A stretch of 20,556 nt of DNA from a virus. Position numbers and translations under genes: made by a program. The stretch's first letter is position 1, and each line of letters begins with the position of its first letter. This document shows, one piece after another, positions 12,213 to 18,821 of the stretch. The stretch spans positions 1-20,556 of the IMG/VR virus record IMGVR_UViG_3300045950_000318; one strand, 5' to 3'. The notes below the pieces were generated by a model. The model was given only the letters and a program-made list of their open reading frames with translations, had not been told where the DNA came from and did not search any database.

Positions 12213-12704
12213 CTAGGACGAGTCCTCCGTCCGGATGGCGAGCCGGTAACTCGCCTTGCCGGTCCTGACGGTGCGGGCTGCGGCGAAGGCTTCGCGGATC
12301 GGCGCCGGCCAGGCCGAGTACTTGCGCTCCGGCGCGCGGTAGGCGATGTCGACGTAGTCGGCGGGATTCTCGCCGCCGGCGCGGATGCGCTCGACCAGCC
12401 GCGCGAGCTGAGCCTGATCCCAGTCGACCTTCTTCGGGATGTCGGCGACCACGGCGACCGGGCCGTCGTCGAAACGGACCGTGCCGGTGTCCTTGCCCTC
12501 GGCATGGCGCAGCGCGGTGGCGCGGTCGGCGTAGCGCAGCGCGATCGCGGCTTCGAGCCAGTCCTTGAGGTGCTTCGCCGCCTGGAGAGCCGCCTCGGCA
12601 TCTTCCTGCAGGAGCGCCAGCTGGTCGGCCGGCAGCGTGGCGATCTCGCCGACCGGCATCGAACGAAGGTCGTCGAGCGGAATGCGGTTGCCGCGGGCGG
12701 ACAT
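12213..12704 (-). CDS. Phage protein of unknown function, 163 aa
   Basis: A helical N-terminal half has EIATLPADQLALLQEDAEAA and an LKDWLEAAIALRYADRA helix. A C-terminal half has KVDWDQAQLARLVERIRAGG, then NPADYVDIAYRAPERKYSAW and PIREAFAAARTVRTGKASYR. The first half resembles a coiled coil. The second half looks like a small conserved phage domain that I cannot name. The ATG at 12704 shares its A with the TGA of the upstream gene, a coupled start. Its place just before the Sak4 gene suggests a part in recombination, but nothing in the sequence proves it. Confidence 0.75.
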   Translation of the reverse strand: MSARGNRIPLDDLRSMPVGEIATLPADQLALLQEDAEAALQAAKHLKDWLEAAIALRYADRATALRHAEGKDTGTVRFDDGPVAVVADIPKKVDWDQAQLARLVERIRAGGENPADYVDIAYRAPERKYSAWPAPIREAFAAARTVRTGKASYRLAIRTEDSS

Positions 12705-13048
12705 CAGGCTGCCTCCTGGGACATGAGCGTGGCGAAGGACAGCGGCGCCTTCTTGGGGCGCGGACGGGCGACGGCGAGATAGGCGAACATGCCCGGCGCA
12801 AGCCGGCGCTGCACGAGATGGACGAAGCCCTGCTCGGCGAGCCTGAAGGCGCGGTTGCTCGTCGCGATCAGGGCGGCGCGATCGTCCGCGGTCATCGCCT
12901 GGCCGTATGGCGTGCGGTCGGCGCCGAGGAACCCGCAATGGTATTCGAGAACGTCGCCGGGCGCGGCGTGGGCGAGCCAGGCGCAGAGCTCGATCTCGGT
13001 GATGCCCGGGCATGCGGCCGGGAGCCGCGCGGAAGCATCGGCGGTCAT
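12704..13048 (-). CDS. Phage protein of unknown function, 114 aa
   Basis: The sequence begins MTADASARLPAACPGIT and contains ELCAWLAHAAPGDVLEYHCG, RTPYGQAMTADDRAALI, and a helical part RAFRLAEQGFVHLVQRRLAP. It ends in a Lys/Arg/Pro stretch, ARPRPKKAPLSF. It looks like a small conserved phage protein but I do not recognise the family. The ATG at 13048 overlaps the previous gene's stop as ATGA, and its own stop overlaps the next gene's start, so all three genes of this cluster are coupled. Confidence 0.75.
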   Translation of the reverse strand: MTADASARLPAACPGITEIELCAWLAHAAPGDVLEYHCGFLGADRTPYGQAMTADDRAALIATSNRAFRLAEQGFVHLVQRRLAPGMFAYLAVARPRPKKAPLSFATLMSQEAA

Positions 13049-13251
13049 CGCGCTGCTCCCGGATCGCCGGCCGGGATGGCCGAGGGCGCGGCCTTGTAGA
13101 CGGCGAACAGCGCCGTGCCGTCGCCGGCGGTGCCGGCGTCCTCGATGCGGTAGTCCTCGCCGGCTTCGATGACCTGGGCCAGCTCCCATCGCCGGAAGAG
13201 GCCGGGAAGGCGGCGAAGCTCCTCGCGCGTGCCGGTCGGTGTGTCGCTCAT
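13045..13251 (-). CDS. Small phage protein, 68 aa, unknown function
   Basis: The sequence starts MSDTPTGTREELRRLPGLFR. It then has RWELAQVIEAGEDYRIED and GTALFAVYKAAP, a plausible alpha-plus-beta small domain. It is the first gene of the three-gene coupled cluster. The 92 bases upstream (13252-13343) hold one copy of a dispersed 32-base repeat, which may be its promoter or operator. The frame is open much further upstream, but that would overlap the sigma-like gene on the same strand. Confidence 0.68.
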   Translation of the reverse strand: MSDTPTGTREELRRLPGLFRRWELAQVIEAGEDYRIEDAGTAGDGTALFAVYKAAPSAIPAGDPGAAR

Positions 13252-13305
13252 GTGGACGCGGTCCCCGGATTCGGGCGCCGGCCATTCCGGCGCTCTCGAA
13301 ACGGA

Positions 13306-13337
13306 AAACGCGGGGTCCGCGGGCGGAATGGGACAAG
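13306..13337 (-). promoter_or_regulatory. Dispersed 32-base element, copy 1
   Basis: Read on the minus strand, this matches 18109-18140 on the plus strand: 20 of the first 21 bases are identical (TTGTCCCA then TCCGCCCGCGG), then four differing bases, then CGCGTTT. It starts 6 bases after the stop of the sigma-like gene and points toward the gene at 13251. Both copies are in non-coding gaps upstream of genes. Confidence 0.55.
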
Positions 13338-13343
13338 GGGCCG

Positions 13344-14099
13344 TCAATCTTCCTCCAGCCCCTCGCGGATTCGCCGGAGCGCGCGCTGGAACCGCTTGCG
13401 TGCCGCCTCGTGCCCGATCCCGAGACGGCCGGCAGCCTCGTCCTGCCCCTCGCCCAGGACCACGACGGCGACGACGAGGTCGGCGTCGGCTCCGACCATG
13501 CGGGCAAGGAGTTCCCGGAGCATGGCCGTCTCGGCGTCCACCCCCGCGCCCGGAGGCAGGCCGAAACGCGAAGGGCCGTGCGACTCGCTGGCAAGCACGT
13601 CGCCCAGGGCATCGGGATCGGGCAGATCGGCCCGCAGGGACCGTTCTGCCCACACCCGCCGCAGATCCTGCCGGATATCCCGCTCGACGTTGCGCACCAG
13701 GGTGGCGGCAAGACGGCGGATCCCGGTGAGATCGGCCCGGAGCACGGCGAGCGTGAACCGTTCGGAGATCGCCGAGACCAGCTCGTCCGGGCGCTCGCGG
13801 AAATGGCGCAGCAGGCGGCGATAGATGCCGTCCAGCGCCGGCCAGAGGGCCAGCCACAGCATCGTCATCGCGATGCCGCGGCCGCCGGCCTGGACCTCCG
13901 CGACGAGAACGGCGAGCAGGCGATCCTTGTCGTCGAGGTCGCCGCTCCTCGCATGGAAATAGTCGAGGACTGCCGCCTGGTCGTGGAAGCGGCGCAATTC
14001 GGAATGGCTCCGTTGAAGGGTCTCGAACCGCCGCCGGGACTCGATGAGCTGGAGGGAACGCATGAAACCGTCGTGAAGGGACTGCCAGAGGGCTCGCAC
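13344..14099 (-). CDS. Sigma-70-like (ECF type) transcription factor (251 aa)
   Basis: Residues ~69-150 resemble sigma region 2: MLWLALWPALDGIYRRLL, then ISERFTLAVL and RLAATLVRNVERDIRQDLRR. Residues ~196-245 resemble region 4 with a helix-turn-helix: LLARMVGADADLVVAVVVLG, DEAAGRLGIGHEAARKRFQR, ALRRI. The protein could direct RNA polymerase to element promoters, possibly the dispersed 32-base element that lies just after its own stop. The start is GTG at 14099, with AAGGCAGG upstream; an in-frame ATG at 14063 is the alternative. The sigma role is inferred from these patterns; a DNA-binding protein without RNA polymerase contact is possible. Confidence 0.68.
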   Translation of the reverse strand: MRALWQSLHDGFMRSLQLIESRRRFETLQRSHSELRRFHDQAAVLDYFHARSGDLDDKDRLLAVLVAEVQAGGRGIAMTMLWLALWPALDGIYRRLLRHFRERPDELVSAISERFTLAVLRADLTGIRRLAATLVRNVERDIRQDLRRVWAERSLRADLPDPDALGDVLASESHGPSRFGLPPGAGVDAETAMLRELLARMVGADADLVVAVVVLGEGQDEAAGRLGIGHEAARKRFQRALRRIREGLEED

Positions 14100-14197
14100 G
14101 GGACGCCTGCCTTGCGGCCGGGCGTCCAGCGCTCACGGGGCCGAGCAGGGGCGTCTTTGCGCTCTGGTTGATGGGATGGGATCGGAGGGAGCGGCGC

Positions 14198-14416
14198 CTA
14201 CGCGGCGTCGCGGCCGTTTCGCTCCGAGGTCGTCAGCCTGATCACGTTCAGGGTTCTGCAGCTGGGGCGGTAGCAGACGATCGACGCATGGAACGCGCCG
14301 TCGACCGTGGCCTGCAGATCGCCCCGCCGGATGGTCATGCCGCTGTCGTCGATCTTGGCGAGGAGAATGCTGCAGGACTTGCAGCGGACTTCCCTCGATC
14401 TGGGTGGTGTACCCAT
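14198..14416 (-). CDS. Com-like zinc-binding protein (72 aa)
   Basis: Four cysteines form a two-knuckle pattern: C12-x2-C15 in VRCKSCSILLAKID and C48-x4-C53 in IVCYRPSCRTLNVIR. The CxxC followed by LLAKI, and the closing C-x-TLN, resemble the Com zinc protein of phage Mu, which binds mRNA and opens a hairpin that hides the mom ribosome site. The segment between the knuckles (IRRGDLQATVDGAFHASI) is like that of short Com-type relatives. The Shine-Dalgarno AAGGAGG is 7 bases before the ATG. That site lies inside a strong hairpin (14419-14468), which suggests translational control of this gene itself. There is no recognisable mom gene in the window. Confidence 0.7.
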   Translation of the reverse strand: MGTPPRSREVRCKSCSILLAKIDDSGMTIRRGDLQATVDGAFHASIVCYRPSCRTLNVIRLTTSERNGRDAA

Positions 14417-14418
14417 GT

Positions 14419-14468
14419 GCTGGCCTCCTTGAGCTCGCGCCCATCGGCGGGCGCCTTCGGAGGCCAGC
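14419..14468 (-). promoter_or_regulatory. Hairpin that covers the Shine-Dalgarno of the Com-like gene
   Basis: On the minus strand GCTGGCCTCC (14468-14459) pairs perfectly with GGAGGCCAGC (14428-14419). Inside it, GCGCCC (14454-14449) pairs with GGGCGC (14442-14437) around a 6-base loop. The right arm contains the GGAGG of the Shine-Dalgarno and ends two bases before the ATG at 14416. When folded, the ribosome site would be closed. This is a plausible translational switch. Confidence 0.65.
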
Positions 14469-14543
14469 TTCGGCGGCGGGTGGAGGGGGGAGTCGAAGCC
14501 GGGAATGCCGGCCTGCTCCGGTATCTCCTCGGGCTTTGCTCCC

Positions 14544-15764
14544 CTATCCCCCGAGGTTCAACGGCACGGGCACGCCCAGCTCGCGCGCCTTCTTGAGCAG
14601 CGTTTCGGCGTTCTTCCGGGCCTTCTCGAGATTCCGTGCAAGCTGCTTCGTGCCGGGTGTCGAAACCTTGCGGCCGGACCTCGGCTTCGTCCGGTTCTCG
14701 CCGACGAACCGCAGGGACTGCAGGCTTTCATCGAAACGGACATGACGAGGATCGAGCGCGAGGCGGATGCGGCCGTCGCGATTCGGCGACGACTTGACCA
14801 GCGATTTCATCTCGGCGGCCGACAGCCCGTCGACCGGATGGCTTTCGAGCTCCCACCGCAGGGCTTCGATGTCGTGGTCCTTGTCGTCTCCGAGAAGCCG
14901 CCATTTCTCGATCCAGCCCCCGCCCTCCGTGTCGGCATCGGCGGCTCGCGCGGCGGCAAGCAGGAGAAGCCGCGCGAACTTGATGTCGCTGATCCGGAAG
15001 CCGCCGCAGTCATGTCCGTTGATGCGCACCACGTGCCGCTCGCCGGGGGCCGTTGCGAACTCCATCGTCACGTCGTCGAAGAGCGCGGCCGGGTCGTCGA
15101 TCCGGACGCGGCGATACTGCGGATCGATCGCGTCGAGGGCACGCCACAGCGCCAGATCGCCGTCCCGCGTTTCCGGTACCGGCAGGATCACGATGCCGCT
15201 CGGACGGCAGACGTCCGGCAGCTGGCCGCCAAGCCGGCTCAGCAGCACGATGAGGCCGTCGCCGCCGAGCCGATGCGCGAGACCGCTGCAGATCGCATCG
15301 AAGGGGGCGTCGGGCTGCAGCATCCAGACCACCGGGACGCGGCGCCCGCGGCGCGCCAGGATGCCGACCGGAACGATCGCGGGCTCAAGACCCGCTTCGA
15401 GCGGCTCAAGATCGTTCCGATCCCGCAGCGCGGCGAACACCCGTTCGGCCGGGCAGCGGTAATCCTCCAGCGCCTTTGCCGGCACCCATTGCCAGCCCGG
15501 CCAGCACGCCGGCTCGTTGGGGCAGGCGACGCCTACGAGATCTTCGTCGCGCCGCGACTCCAGGTCGAGATTCGGCGTGCAGACATGCTCGCAATCGGGC
15601 GGCCGCCACCGGGCGCCATCCATCCGCTCGATGATGCGCGAGCGCAACAGGTCTTCGGCGTCCAGGCCGGCGTCATCGAGGTCGCCCCGCGTGACGACTG
15701 CGTCACGCGCAAGCCGCAATCTTGACAGCAGGAGCGGCCATGGAGAAGGCGCTGCGGCTTTCAT
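14544..15764 (-). CDS. Unknown protein with N-terminal Cys cluster and possible winged helix (406 aa)
   Basis: I do not recognise the family. An N-terminal cluster of cysteines (C58, C62, C81, C87) in CEHVC and ACPNEPAC could bind zinc. The centre (~110-245) has alternating beta-like strands such as VPVVWMLQPDAPF and GLIVLLSRLGGQLPDV. Residues ~250-345 resemble a response-regulator-type winged helix: ISDIKFARLLLLAAA, WIEKWRLLG, DIEALRWELESHP, and RLALDPRHVRF. The C-terminus is basic and helical (NLEKARKNAETLLKKA). The start overlaps the preceding unknown gene by 62 bases, so the two are likely made together. The winged helix and zinc site are inference from residue pattern. Confidence 0.78.
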   Translation of the reverse strand: MKAAAPSPWPLLLSRLRLARDAVVTRGDLDDAGLDAEDLLRSRIIERMDGARWRPPDCEHVCTPNLDLESRRDEDLVGVACPNEPACWPGWQWVPAKALEDYRCPAERVFAALRDRNDLEPLEAGLEPAIVPVGILARRGRRVPVVWMLQPDAPFDAICSGLAHRLGGDGLIVLLSRLGGQLPDVCRPSGIVILPVPETRDGDLALWRALDAIDPQYRRVRIDDPAALFDDVTMEFATAPGERHVVRINGHDCGGFRISDIKFARLLLLAAARAADADTEGGGWIEKWRLLGDDKDHDIEALRWELESHPVDGLSAAEMKSLVKSSPNRDGRIRLALDPRHVRFDESLQSLRFVGENRTKPRSGRKVSTPGTKQLARNLEKARKNAETLLKKARELGVPVPLNLGG

Positions 15765-16908
15765 CGATCCCCCATTCCTTGAGATAGCGGCGGATGATCC
15801 GGTCCCGCTTGGTGTCCCTCAGGTTGGTGCTGTTGGGATTGTGCAGGCTGGCGGTCCGGTATCTGGCGCGCCCCTTGGCGTCCGCGAACTCGAACTGGAT
15901 GCGCACGCCGTCGGCCAGGCTGCCGTCGGCGGGGATGCGGTGATCGGCAAGCACCGTTCGCAGATCGTCGGGGCGGATGTTCGGGACCAGGTCGATGGTC
16001 AGCTTCCGGACGTCGGCGTGTCCGGTCCGCATGACGGCGCGCGTGACGCAGGGCCGGCCAAGGCCGTCCGCCGGATGGGTGGGAAAATCGAATCCGGGCT
16101 GGAACAGCGGCGCGAAGTTGTACTTCGGCGTCCTGCTCAGGTCCTCGAAGTAGTCCGCATCGCCGACGAAGATCTCGGCCCAGAGGTCGCGCAGCTTCTC
16201 GCGCTCGGGCTTGCGCGGCGCCTTCACCAGAAGGGTGCAGGTCTCGGGATAGAAGACGGCGGCGATGCGGCTCACGAGCCGCATCCACACCGGCTCGACG
16301 GTGTCGTCGCTGCGGAACTGATCGAGCGGCTTCACCTCGTCCTCGTGGAAGACGAACACGGCGAACTTGCCGTCCCCGTCGAAATCCTCGACCTGGCAGC
16401 GGGCACCGCCGGCGTGCCGGCGGAAATGCTCCGCCATCGCCTGGCGGATGCGGGCCTTTGCCTCGGGCGCGGCCTTCACCTCGACCGGGTACTTGCCTCG
16501 GTACTCCCGGAAATGGTCGAGCATGTCGACGGCGTAGCTCTGGTGCGCGCGGTGGAACTCCTGCGGCGCGTGCAGGAACAGCCGCATCGCGAGGTCGTTC
16601 GCGGACCAGTCCCGGCTCTCCTCGATCAGATGGGCATCGTCGGTGCCGGCCCAGACCAGCCGGGCGACGTGATCGAGATACGGCCGCGCATGGGTGCCGC
16701 ACATGTCGTTCACGGGCAGGAGCTCCGTTTCCATATGCAGGCGCTCGGCTTCCGGCAGCGCCTTCCACACTCGATAGGCCTGGTTGGGATCGGCCGCCTT
16801 GCCGCGATCGGCGATCAGGACGATGTCTCGGGCGGCCTCGTAGAGGGCGATGACGGACGGGGAGACCTTCCTGAAGAAGGCCTTCGGGTTCCACTCGCGG
16901 TGGCGCAT
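15703..16908 (-). CDS. Unknown protein, 401 aa, first gene after the XRE-type operator
   Basis: I do not recognise the family. The N-terminal half is mostly helical: AFFRKVSPSVIALYEAARDI, RVWKALPEAERLHMETELLP, then ANDLAMRLFLHAP. A middle part has ARCQVEDFDGDGKFAVFVFH and VFYPETCTLLVKAPRKPERE, with a repeated strand pattern. Later come TPKYNFAPLFQPGFDFPTHP and HNPNSTNLRDTKRDRIIRRY. No signal peptide or membrane segment is seen. The ATG at 16908 has AAAGGA 9 bases upstream. A GTTTA-box like the one before the XRE gene lies 26 bases upstream, so it is probably under the same repressor. Its 3' end overlaps the next gene by 62 bases. A DNA- or RNA-processing role is possible but unproven. Confidence 0.78.
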   Translation of the reverse strand: MRHREWNPKAFFRKVSPSVIALYEAARDIVLIADRGKAADPNQAYRVWKALPEAERLHMETELLPVNDMCGTHARPYLDHVARLVWAGTDDAHLIEESRDWSANDLAMRLFLHAPQEFHRAHQSYAVDMLDHFREYRGKYPVEVKAAPEAKARIRQAMAEHFRRHAGGARCQVEDFDGDGKFAVFVFHEDEVKPLDQFRSDDTVEPVWMRLVSRIAAVFYPETCTLLVKAPRKPEREKLRDLWAEIFVGDADYFEDLSRTPKYNFAPLFQPGFDFPTHPADGLGRPCVTRAVMRTGHADVRKLTIDLVPNIRPDDLRTVLADHRIPADGSLADGVRIQFEFADAKGRARYRTASLHNPNSTNLRDTKRDRIIRRYLKEWGIDESRSAFSMAAPAVKIAACA

Positions 16909-16934
16909 TCTGGATGTCCTTTCAATAACGTTGC

Positions 16935-16949
16935 CTAAACGGTAAACAC
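16935..16949 (-). promoter_or_regulatory. Operator-like GTTTA box upstream of the 401-aa gene
   Basis: On the minus strand GTGTTTACCGTTTAG carries two GTTTA units 8 bases apart. It matches the box upstream of the XRE gene (18056-18070) at 13 of 15 positions. It lies 26 bases before the ATG at 16908; the XRE copy is 25 bases before its ATG. A shared repressor site is the simplest reading. Confidence 0.6.
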
Positions 16950-16975
16950 TGCACTCAAAAAAAGGGGGCGGCGTG

Positions 16976-17674
16976 TCAGAACAGCTCCGCCGTCGCCTGG
17001 GATTTGTCCTTGACCAGCTTCAGGTCGAGCAGGCGGTAGCACATCGCCTCGTTGGAGACGTTCAGGAACCCGCCCTCGGCAATGACGTCGCCCGCGAAGG
17101 CACGAAGTCGCGCGTCCGGGACGCCCGTCTTCCGGCTGTCGGCGAGCCCGTCCCAGACCGGCGGCTTGGCGTTGCAGACGGCGAGCGCGGCCGCTCGCAC
17201 CGCCATCGCCGGCATCAATAGCCGGACGGCGAACTGGTCGGCCTGCCATTCGGCCGGCGTCCTGTGCTCCTTCGCGCGGCACACCACGGCCGGCGTCGGC
17301 TTCTCGTCGGGGCTCATGGAAAACAGCGGCAAGGTCACTTTGTCCATCTCGTAGAGAGGGCGGTGCAGCTGCCAGTGGCCGATCTCGTGGGCCACTGTGA
17401 ACGCGAAACGCCCCTCCTTGCCCTCCAGCGACCGGTCGATGCGGACGCACTCCTCGTCGAACCAGGTCGCGCCCAGGACATCGTCCATGCCGAGCCGCTC
17501 CTTGAGATCGGCTACCTCCAGCGTCAGCCGCAGATACCCCTCGGCGATCTCGTCCACGTCGATGGGCGGCTGCACGACGGCCTTCTTCCATGCTCCGTAT
17601 TGCCGCAGCAGCTCGGCGACGGCGTGGTCGAGATCGCTCGGCTTCAGGAAGGGCACCTTGATCTGCAACATCAC
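16976..17674 (-). CDS. ImmA/IrrE family metallo-endopeptidase (232 aa)
   Basis: A zinc protease of the COG2856 type. FAFTVAHEIGHWQLH holds the HExxH zinc site (HEIGH, 96-100), and AEWQADQFAVRLLMP (141-155) supplies the third ligand and the conserved helix. In known cases such as Bacillus ICEBs1 ImmA, the protease cleaves the partner XRE repressor to release the element's genes. Here it overlaps an XRE gene directly upstream. The first possible start is GTG at 17674, which overlaps the repressor stop as GTGA; ATG at 17671 is the next codon, and the two cannot be separated by sequence. A target other than the repressor is possible. Confidence 0.92.
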   Translation of the reverse strand: MMLQIKVPFLKPSDLDHAVAELLRQYGAWKKAVVQPPIDVDEIAEGYLRLTLEVADLKERLGMDDVLGATWFDEECVRIDRSLEGKEGRFAFTVAHEIGHWQLHRPLYEMDKVTLPLFSMSPDEKPTPAVVCRAKEHRTPAEWQADQFAVRLLMPAMAVRAAALAVCNAKPPVWDGLADSRKTGVPDARLRAFAGDVIAEGGFLNVSNEAMCYRLLDLKLVKDKSQATAELF

Positions 17675-18030
17675 GCCTTGCCTTTCTTCGCCTGCGCCTT
17701 GTCCAGAAGCGCCATGAGCTTGTCCGCTGAGACGTTCTGCTCCTTGGCCCGGCGCAGGAATTCCGGCATGCCCGGGTCGGCCTTCACATAGTCCGAGACC
17801 TCCCTTGGGATCCGGCCGGCCAGGATCATCAGCTCGTCGAAGTCCTCCTGGAGCATGTCGGCAAGCTTCCGGATCACCTTCTCGGCGGGGACAGCCTTCT
17901 CGGCCCCGGTTTCGATTCGCGACATGAAGGTGGCCGAGATGTCCGCCTTGCGGGCGGCCTCCCGAAGCCCGATGCCAAGTTCCGTGCGGCGCCGGCGGAT
18001 GCGTTCCCCAAAGGTCTCCGACTTCTTCAT
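17671..18030 (-). CDS. XRE-family transcriptional repressor (119 aa)
   Basis: The N-terminal part is a Cro/CI-type helix-turn-helix: FGERIRRRRTELGIGLREAA (7-26), RKADISATFMSRIETG (27-42), KVIRKLADML (51-60). A short C-terminal tail (DPGMPEFLRRAKEQNVSADK, 85-104) could take part in dimerisation or cleavage. The frame continues upstream to an ATG at 18144, but MKKSETFGER at 18030 gives the normal XRE start and leaves the operator box at 18056-18070 outside the gene. GGAGA precedes the ATG. It overlaps ImmA at its stop. It probably represses itself and the 401-aa gene, both of which carry the same box. Confidence 0.9.
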   Translation of the reverse strand: MKKSETFGERIRRRRTELGIGLREAARKADISATFMSRIETGAEKAVPAEKVIRKLADMLQEDFDELMILAGRIPREVSDYVKADPGMPEFLRRAKEQNVSADKLMALLDKAQAKKGKA

Positions 18031-18055
18031 TTCGGTCTCCGATTCTGCTTGTACC

Positions 18056-18070
18056 CTAAACCCTAAACAC
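18056..18070 (-). promoter_or_regulatory. Operator-like GTTTA box upstream of the XRE gene
   Basis: On the minus strand this is GTGTTTAGGGTTTAG, two GTTTA units 8 bases apart. It is 25 bases before the XRE start codon. A near copy lies upstream of the 401-aa gene at the same distance, which fits repressor autoregulation plus control of a second operon. Confidence 0.6.
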
Positions 18071-18108
18071 CATCGAGTCAATCGCCCCTCCGGCGGCCGA
18101 GCACCGCT

Positions 18109-18140
18109 CTTGTCCCAATCCGCCCGCGGCAGGCGCGTTT
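18109..18140 (+). promoter_or_regulatory. Dispersed 32-base element, copy 2
   Basis: On the plus strand this matches the minus-strand copy at 13337-13306: the first 21 bases agree at 20 positions and CGCGTTT is kept after four differing bases. It points toward DUF2924 and the recombinase. It could be a promoter for an element-encoded sigma factor or an operator. Confidence 0.55.
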
Positions 18141-18374
18141 CCATGGCGAACTTCCATCGCCGGGAACCGCTGCCTTGTCCAACCCCATCTCTTCCGATCG
18201 CATGACCGCAGCTGAGCGAATCGGCGAGATTTGCACGATTCTGGCCCGGGGGCTGGTTCGGCTGAAGGCGCGCCAGTCAAGGCCTGTATCCGACGACCGC
18301 GGAGAAAGTTGCCTCGACTTCCCGGACGACCAACGCGGTCATGCCAACCGCACGCGAAGTCGTGAGGCAAGAGC

Positions 18375-18821
18375 ATGACCGAGACCATCATCGCCCGAAT
18401 CGCGGCTCTGAAGACGACGCCGACCCCGGATCTCAAGAAGCAGTGGCGCGATCTCTTCGAGACTGAGCCGCCGCCCTACAACCGGCGCTTCCTCGAAAGC
18501 CGGCTCGCCTACCGCATCCAGGAACTCGCCTACGGCGGGCTCAAGCCCGAGACGATCGAGCGCCTCGAGGCGCTGGGCGAGCAGCTCGACGGCGGCAACA
18601 TCGTCATGCGCCGGACCCGCGCCCACGACAAGCCGATCACCGGCACGCGGCTGATCCGCGAATGGCAGGGCGTCGAGCACACCGTCACCGTCCTGCAGGA
18701 CGGCTACGAGTGGCAGGGGCGGCCCTACCGGTCGCTTTCCGCCATCGCGCGGGCCATCACCGGCACGCGATGGAACGGCTGGGTGTTCTTCGGCCTCAAG
18801 AACCAGCGGGGCCACGCATGA
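18375..18821 (+). CDS. DUF2924 domain protein (148 aa)
   Basis: Matches the DUF2924 family by LKKQWRDLFETEPPPYNRRF (20-39), ESRLAYRIQELAYGGL (41-56), and the C-terminal half with RLIREWQGVEHTVTVLQDGY, GRPYRSLSAIARAITGTRWN and GWVFFGLK. This C-terminal pattern is like a small DNA-binding fold seen in phage-type proteins. The family is usually encoded just before a large serine recombinase in alphaproteobacteria, as here. It is probably an accessory factor for the recombinase, but its role has not been shown to my knowledge. Its stop overlaps the recombinase start as ATGA. Confidence 0.9.
   Translation: MTETIIARIAALKTTPTPDLKKQWRDLFETEPPPYNRRFLESRLAYRIQELAYGGLKPETIERLEALGEQLDGGNIVMRRTRAHDKPITGTRLIREWQGVEHTVTVLQDGYEWQGRPYRSLSAIARAITGTRWNGWVFFGLKNQRGHA

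Larger units (their letters stand above)
18031..18374. other. Divergent regulatory region between the XRE gene and the recombinase cassette
   Basis: The 344 bases hold no convincing gene. They separate leftward XRE/ImmA transcription from rightward DUF2924/recombinase transcription. Two elements are listed separately: the GTTTA box (18056-18070) and the second copy of the 32-base repeat (18109-18140), which points rightward. No consensus -35/-10 pair was found for either direction. An attachment site could be nearby but cannot be identified from one window. Confidence 0.65.

Noticed and set aside
15517-16938. 473-codon plus-strand open frame opposite the two unknown genes
   Set aside because: The minus-strand frames have Shine-Dalgarno sites, coupled starts and more protein-like composition, so they are preferred.
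16950-16975. Intrinsic terminator after ImmA (T-run on the minus strand)
   Set aside because: Seven Ts are present but no stem precedes them.
18031-18144. Longer XRE protein starting at 18144
   Set aside because: The extension would contain the operator-like box and both the 18109 repeat and the normal XRE start; MKKSETFGER at 18030 fits the family.
18662-18817. Longer start of the serine recombinase
   Set aside because: It overlaps DUF2924 in another frame, and the family start is at 18818.
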